Positions 62,101 through 64,000 of a DNA stretch of 64,000 bases are shown in pieces. Numbering within the stretch: the stretch's first letter is position 1; each line of letters begins with the position of its first letter. A model generated the notes under the pieces. That model was given only the letters and a program-made list of their open reading frames with translations, did no database searches and was not told the DNA's origin. This DNA is from Triplophysa rosa (Eukaryota; Chordata; Actinopteri; Cypriniformes; Nemacheilidae), in the NCBI RefSeq assembly GCF_024868665.1, contig NW_026634115.1, positions 62,256 through 126,255 on the forward strand, written 5' to 3'. The translations under genes and the position numbers were made by a program.

Positions 62101-63928
62101 CGGATTGGAAACTCGTGGGTACAGTTTATTAATCCGAGAGCACGGTTTTGTAAACTGTGGGTACAGTTTATTAATCCGAGAGCACGGATTTTTAAACTGA
62201 GGGAACGAATTACAAAACTGTGGCCACGGATTTGCGGGTCTTGTTTTCTTTTCTCCGAGGGGTGACCAGACGGGCTCCGTAACATTCTGATTCCAAAGAC
62301 ACATTCTGTGATTCACGGGCTCGATCGACACGACAATGTAGCGGCGCCATGCTATTCAAAAAGCCGCTGAGAGGCTAAACTGGGAGTGCTGTACTTGTGA
62401 CGCATCAAAAAATGACATCATCCATATGTTAAAGTGGAAAGTTTTCCGGTACTCCGTTTATTACTCCACAAACACGTTGCAAGAATTGCTGATCAACAAA
62501 GAGTACACTTACTCCCCATTCACCCCCTCCTGCCCTCAACAGGTGAGCAGGTGCCTAATAACCAATACCCACATGACCACTCCCAAATCATGTGACAGAT
62601 TAACCATTTCATGTCCACTACATTTACCAGCCCCTAATTATTATCAAAATTAATAATAATTACAAGTACAGATACTTGTACATGAAGACATGAAATTCAC
62701 TATGTTCATTTTCCAACATAAAGGAGAAAAAGTCTCATCACATTAGTCCAAGAGATAAATGTTCATAATCACGTATTCAATGTTCATAACAGTTATTTTT
62801 CGTCAAATCCATAGATCAAAGTTTATGTTAAAGCAAAATGTCCATCAAACTTCAATCCATAATTATTCATCTTCTGCTTCCAATAAAAGACAGATTTTGG
62901 TTATTGGTCTGTCCAGGTAGCTGCTTTTGGTTTTAACTTTCACATGACGTACAAATTCTCTTTTCACTAAACAAAACCAGGAATCGCTTGGCACTAGATG
63001 GAACTCTGTCATCCATCATGACAGTGAAAATGGCTGGCCTGGAACCACTGTGTTTCAAATTAGAGCCCCCGTGTTTCAAATGGGAGCCCCCAACCCGTGC
63101 TGAAGGCCTCAAAACCTGCTACCAACACCTACAATAAACAACACTATTATCTCTCTCTCACACTCACACCTGCACTAAGAAATGCTGAATTAAATAAATA
63201 TTTTTTATTTGTACGAATTTATGTGTCACATTTTTCAGATCAGACCCCCGTCCCCACCCAAACCCCCGCCGCCGTCAAAATCTCACTCTGAACTCAGTTC
63301 AAAACTTGAGAGCCCTGCTACCTGTAGAACTGCCGATGATTCGGCTGTGCACGTCTGGCTGGCCTAGAACATGGGCGGGTATATGCAACGTTGGGGGCGT
63401 ACATCCCGACTGTAATATCACAGTCTGTGTAATGTTGGGATTGGCCTCTTTTTCAATGGTCTTTTGCATGCACACGTTTTACACAAGAAGGAGGAAACAA
63501 TAGTGTTTGAGGCTCAAGATATGTCATTTCCATGTACAGACCTCTTATTATTCATCTTTGCCATCTAGGTAAATACAGTTTCCATTCTATGGCACCTTTA
63601 AGAACAAGGGTTAGAGTGCTTGAATCACAATTCTTGAGTTTGAACCAACTACCTTTCTGTGATCAGTTACAGTAAACACCTTAAACTAATAAATAAATTA
63701 AAAATTACCTATTTAATGACTTACTTGGCACACTTCTTTCAAAAAACTCAAACCACTGTCTTGTGGTAGAGTCTCCCATCATGTACATAATCTTGTTTGC
63801 AAGACAATCTGCCATTTGTGTAAAACTAAACCTTCTAGTATTACATACAAAAGACTTCCAGACATCTTGAAAATAGAATCCTGCAGGAACTGGTGTGGTC
63901 AGACCTGATCTGCATTTCCCTGTTGTAC
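53561..63928 (-). CDS. NXPE family protein, copy B (last three exons in window)
   Basis: Exons 63928-63725, 57934-57594 and 53758-53561 have exactly the lengths of the corresponding copy A exons (204, 341 and 198 bp) and the same phases. The serine motif MMGDSTTRQWFEFFE is present in the first, the middle exon carries HWRPHGLPLQFRKMPAVDL, and the last reads REDIHPVRVIVGNELDMLL to the stop. No disabling change seen. The upstream exons lie beyond position 64000. The introns are expanded by transposons: 3.8 kb between the last two exons and 5.8 kb before that, versus 115 and 203 bp in copy A. The very long introns could affect splicing, but nothing shows that the gene is dead. Confidence 0.88.
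53770..55840 (-). mobile_element. DIRS-like retrotransposon remnant (tentative)
   Basis: The insertion site is defined by the copy A intron, which lacks this 2.07-kb segment. Near the two ends an inverted pair of about 120 bp matches: ACTGAAGCCTATTGGTTAAC and the CGCCTATATAAG stretch on the left at about 53864-53957, reverse-complemented on the right at about 55688-55795. Between them the minus strand encodes, in shifting phases, a gag-like protein (ACSMVSFGGTDELDE, DEWFLQPGRRQ, then SPAGLFGSTVGGFTQRFTKA and HHFLPKR) of the kind I associate with fish DIRS elements. Inverted terminal repeats agree with DIRS. No reverse transcriptase or recombinase remains, so this is inference. Confidence 0.5.
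55891..57535 (+). mobile_element. hAT-derived element with BED-finger remnant
   Basis: Starts CAGTGATGGGAACAACGG and ends GCCCAACACTG, flanked by GGCATCAC at 55883-55890 and 57536-57543 (8-bp duplication). Copy A has a single such site in its intron. Near 56430-56530 broken frames resemble a BED zinc finger (VTCNLCPGRKRL, then SNFYLMKHLTSSHAATQLV). A GT microsatellite lies at about 56137-56181. Most of the transposase is gone. Confidence 0.82.
56137..56181 (+). repeat. (TG)n microsatellite
   Basis: A run of about 22 TG dinucleotides inside the hAT-derived element. Confidence 0.95.
58433..59928. mobile_element. hAT non-autonomous element nested in the TTAA composite
   Basis: Starts CACGGGTGTAGCTACATGG and ends CTGGCTACGCCCCTG, imperfect inverted ends, with CCTGCTTG duplicated at 58425-58432 and 59929-59936. 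1496 bp with no transposase recognised. GGCCACCTCT repeats occur near both ends (about 58502 and 59893). Confidence 0.82.
60045..60305. repeat. Minisatellite-like tandem array, about 60-bp unit
   Basis: Four to five degenerate units share CCTGACTTTATAACTG followed by GCAGCTCGC(G/A)CTGT and a TAAA-AGA joint. Alternate units are interrupted by short extra bases. It lies inside the TTAA composite. Confidence 0.7.
60679..62281. mobile_element. 1.6-kb palindromic fold-back element
   Basis: Left end TACGGAGCCCGTCTGGTCAC, right end its reverse complement, ending GGGCTCCGTA, flanked by ACATTC at 60673-60678 and 62282-62287. The two arms of about 790 bp match each other over almost their whole length, and the centre is near 61480. 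The outer part of each arm is made of repeated motifs such as CCGTGCTCTCGGATTAATAA and CTGTACCCAC. The inner part has a diverged internal duplication (ACTAACTGTACAGTGTTCAT at about 61257 versus a similar block at about 61440). No protein function for the frames inside. Confidence 0.85.
62288..63590. other. Right part of the TTAA composite
   Basis: No gene recognised. A short frame at 63306-63503 has no known motif and is taken as chance. Confidence 0.35.
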
Positions 63929-64000
63929 CTAAAGCAAAGAAAGTATTATTTACTTTTAAGGTGTGTAATAACAATGTGCATTTAAATATGTGTCGTTTGT

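Larger units (their letters stand above)
58037..63601. mobile_element. TTAA-flanked composite insertion in NXPE intron
   Basis: Starts TTAAAGGTGCCA and ends TGGCACCTTTAA, so the ends are inverted and each includes TTAA. Copy A has only one TTAA at the equivalent intron position (7211-7214). The segment is 5565 bp, inflated by nested elements at 58433-59928 and 60679-62281. No transposase frame. The TTAA target suggests a piggyBac-like or Kolobok-like origin. Confidence 0.8.

Noticed and set aside
62041..62331. Repetitive frames with CSRINKLYPQF-type peptide
   Set aside because: Translation of the repeated motifs in the palindromic element arm.
1..64000. CRISPR array or prokaryotic system
   Set aside because: No regularly spaced direct repeats with unique spacers; all context is vertebrate.

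Overview
The window looks like a teleost fish genome segment, probably cyprinid. The evidence is a split vertebrate gene with consensus splice sites, L2-type LINEs, tRNA-derived SINEs with the fish-type tail, abundant hAT, Tc1 and piggyBac-like DNA transposons, a DIRS-like remnant and an endogenous retrovirus. No bacterial, plasmid or CRISPR-like feature is present, and most open frames are transposon-derived or chance.

The only host gene recognised is an NXPE-family gene (neurexophilin plus PC-esterase type protein) on the minus strand, present as a tandem pair. Copy A has six exons at 6461-10587, with only the N-terminal exon(s) unrecognised. Copy B has its last three exons at 53561-63928 and continues beyond the right edge. 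Their downstream flanks also match (about 3660-4850 versus 52377-53340), so the duplication covered gene plus flank. Each copy gained its own insertions afterwards. The other copy often preserves the empty site, which gives exact insertion boundaries.

Layout. 1-3310: L2-type LINE. 3660-10587: NXPE copy A and flank, carrying a solo-LTR-like insertion, a large terminal-inverted-repeat element and several MITEs. 12780-20780: Tc1 remnant, then a broken endogenous retrovirus (gag, protease, RT, RNase H, integrase, env remnant, 3' LTR) split by a Tc1-derived insertion. 20860-21620: second L2 3' end. 22720-27219: hAT element holding a SINE and a solo-LTR-like insertion. 27380-35520: LINE pieces, a THAP-domain fragment, MITEs, a third LINE and a SINE. 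38933-41150: solo-LTR-like element and a fold-back element built of mini-hairpins. 41557-46395: hAT element with 8-bp target duplication and a ZMYM1-like transposase, hosting a nested hAT MITE. 46889-49060: ORF-less inverted-repeat element. 52377-63928: NXPE copy B, whose introns hold a DIRS-like element, a hAT derivative and a TTAA-flanked composite containing a further hAT element and a 1.6-kb palindrome.

The least explained objects are two fold-back elements (40091-41150 and 60679-62281). They share the terminus TACGGAGCCC, each has a perfect 6-bp target duplication, and each is built from different short repeated motifs. They look like members of one non-autonomous DNA-transposon group whose superfamily I cannot assign.
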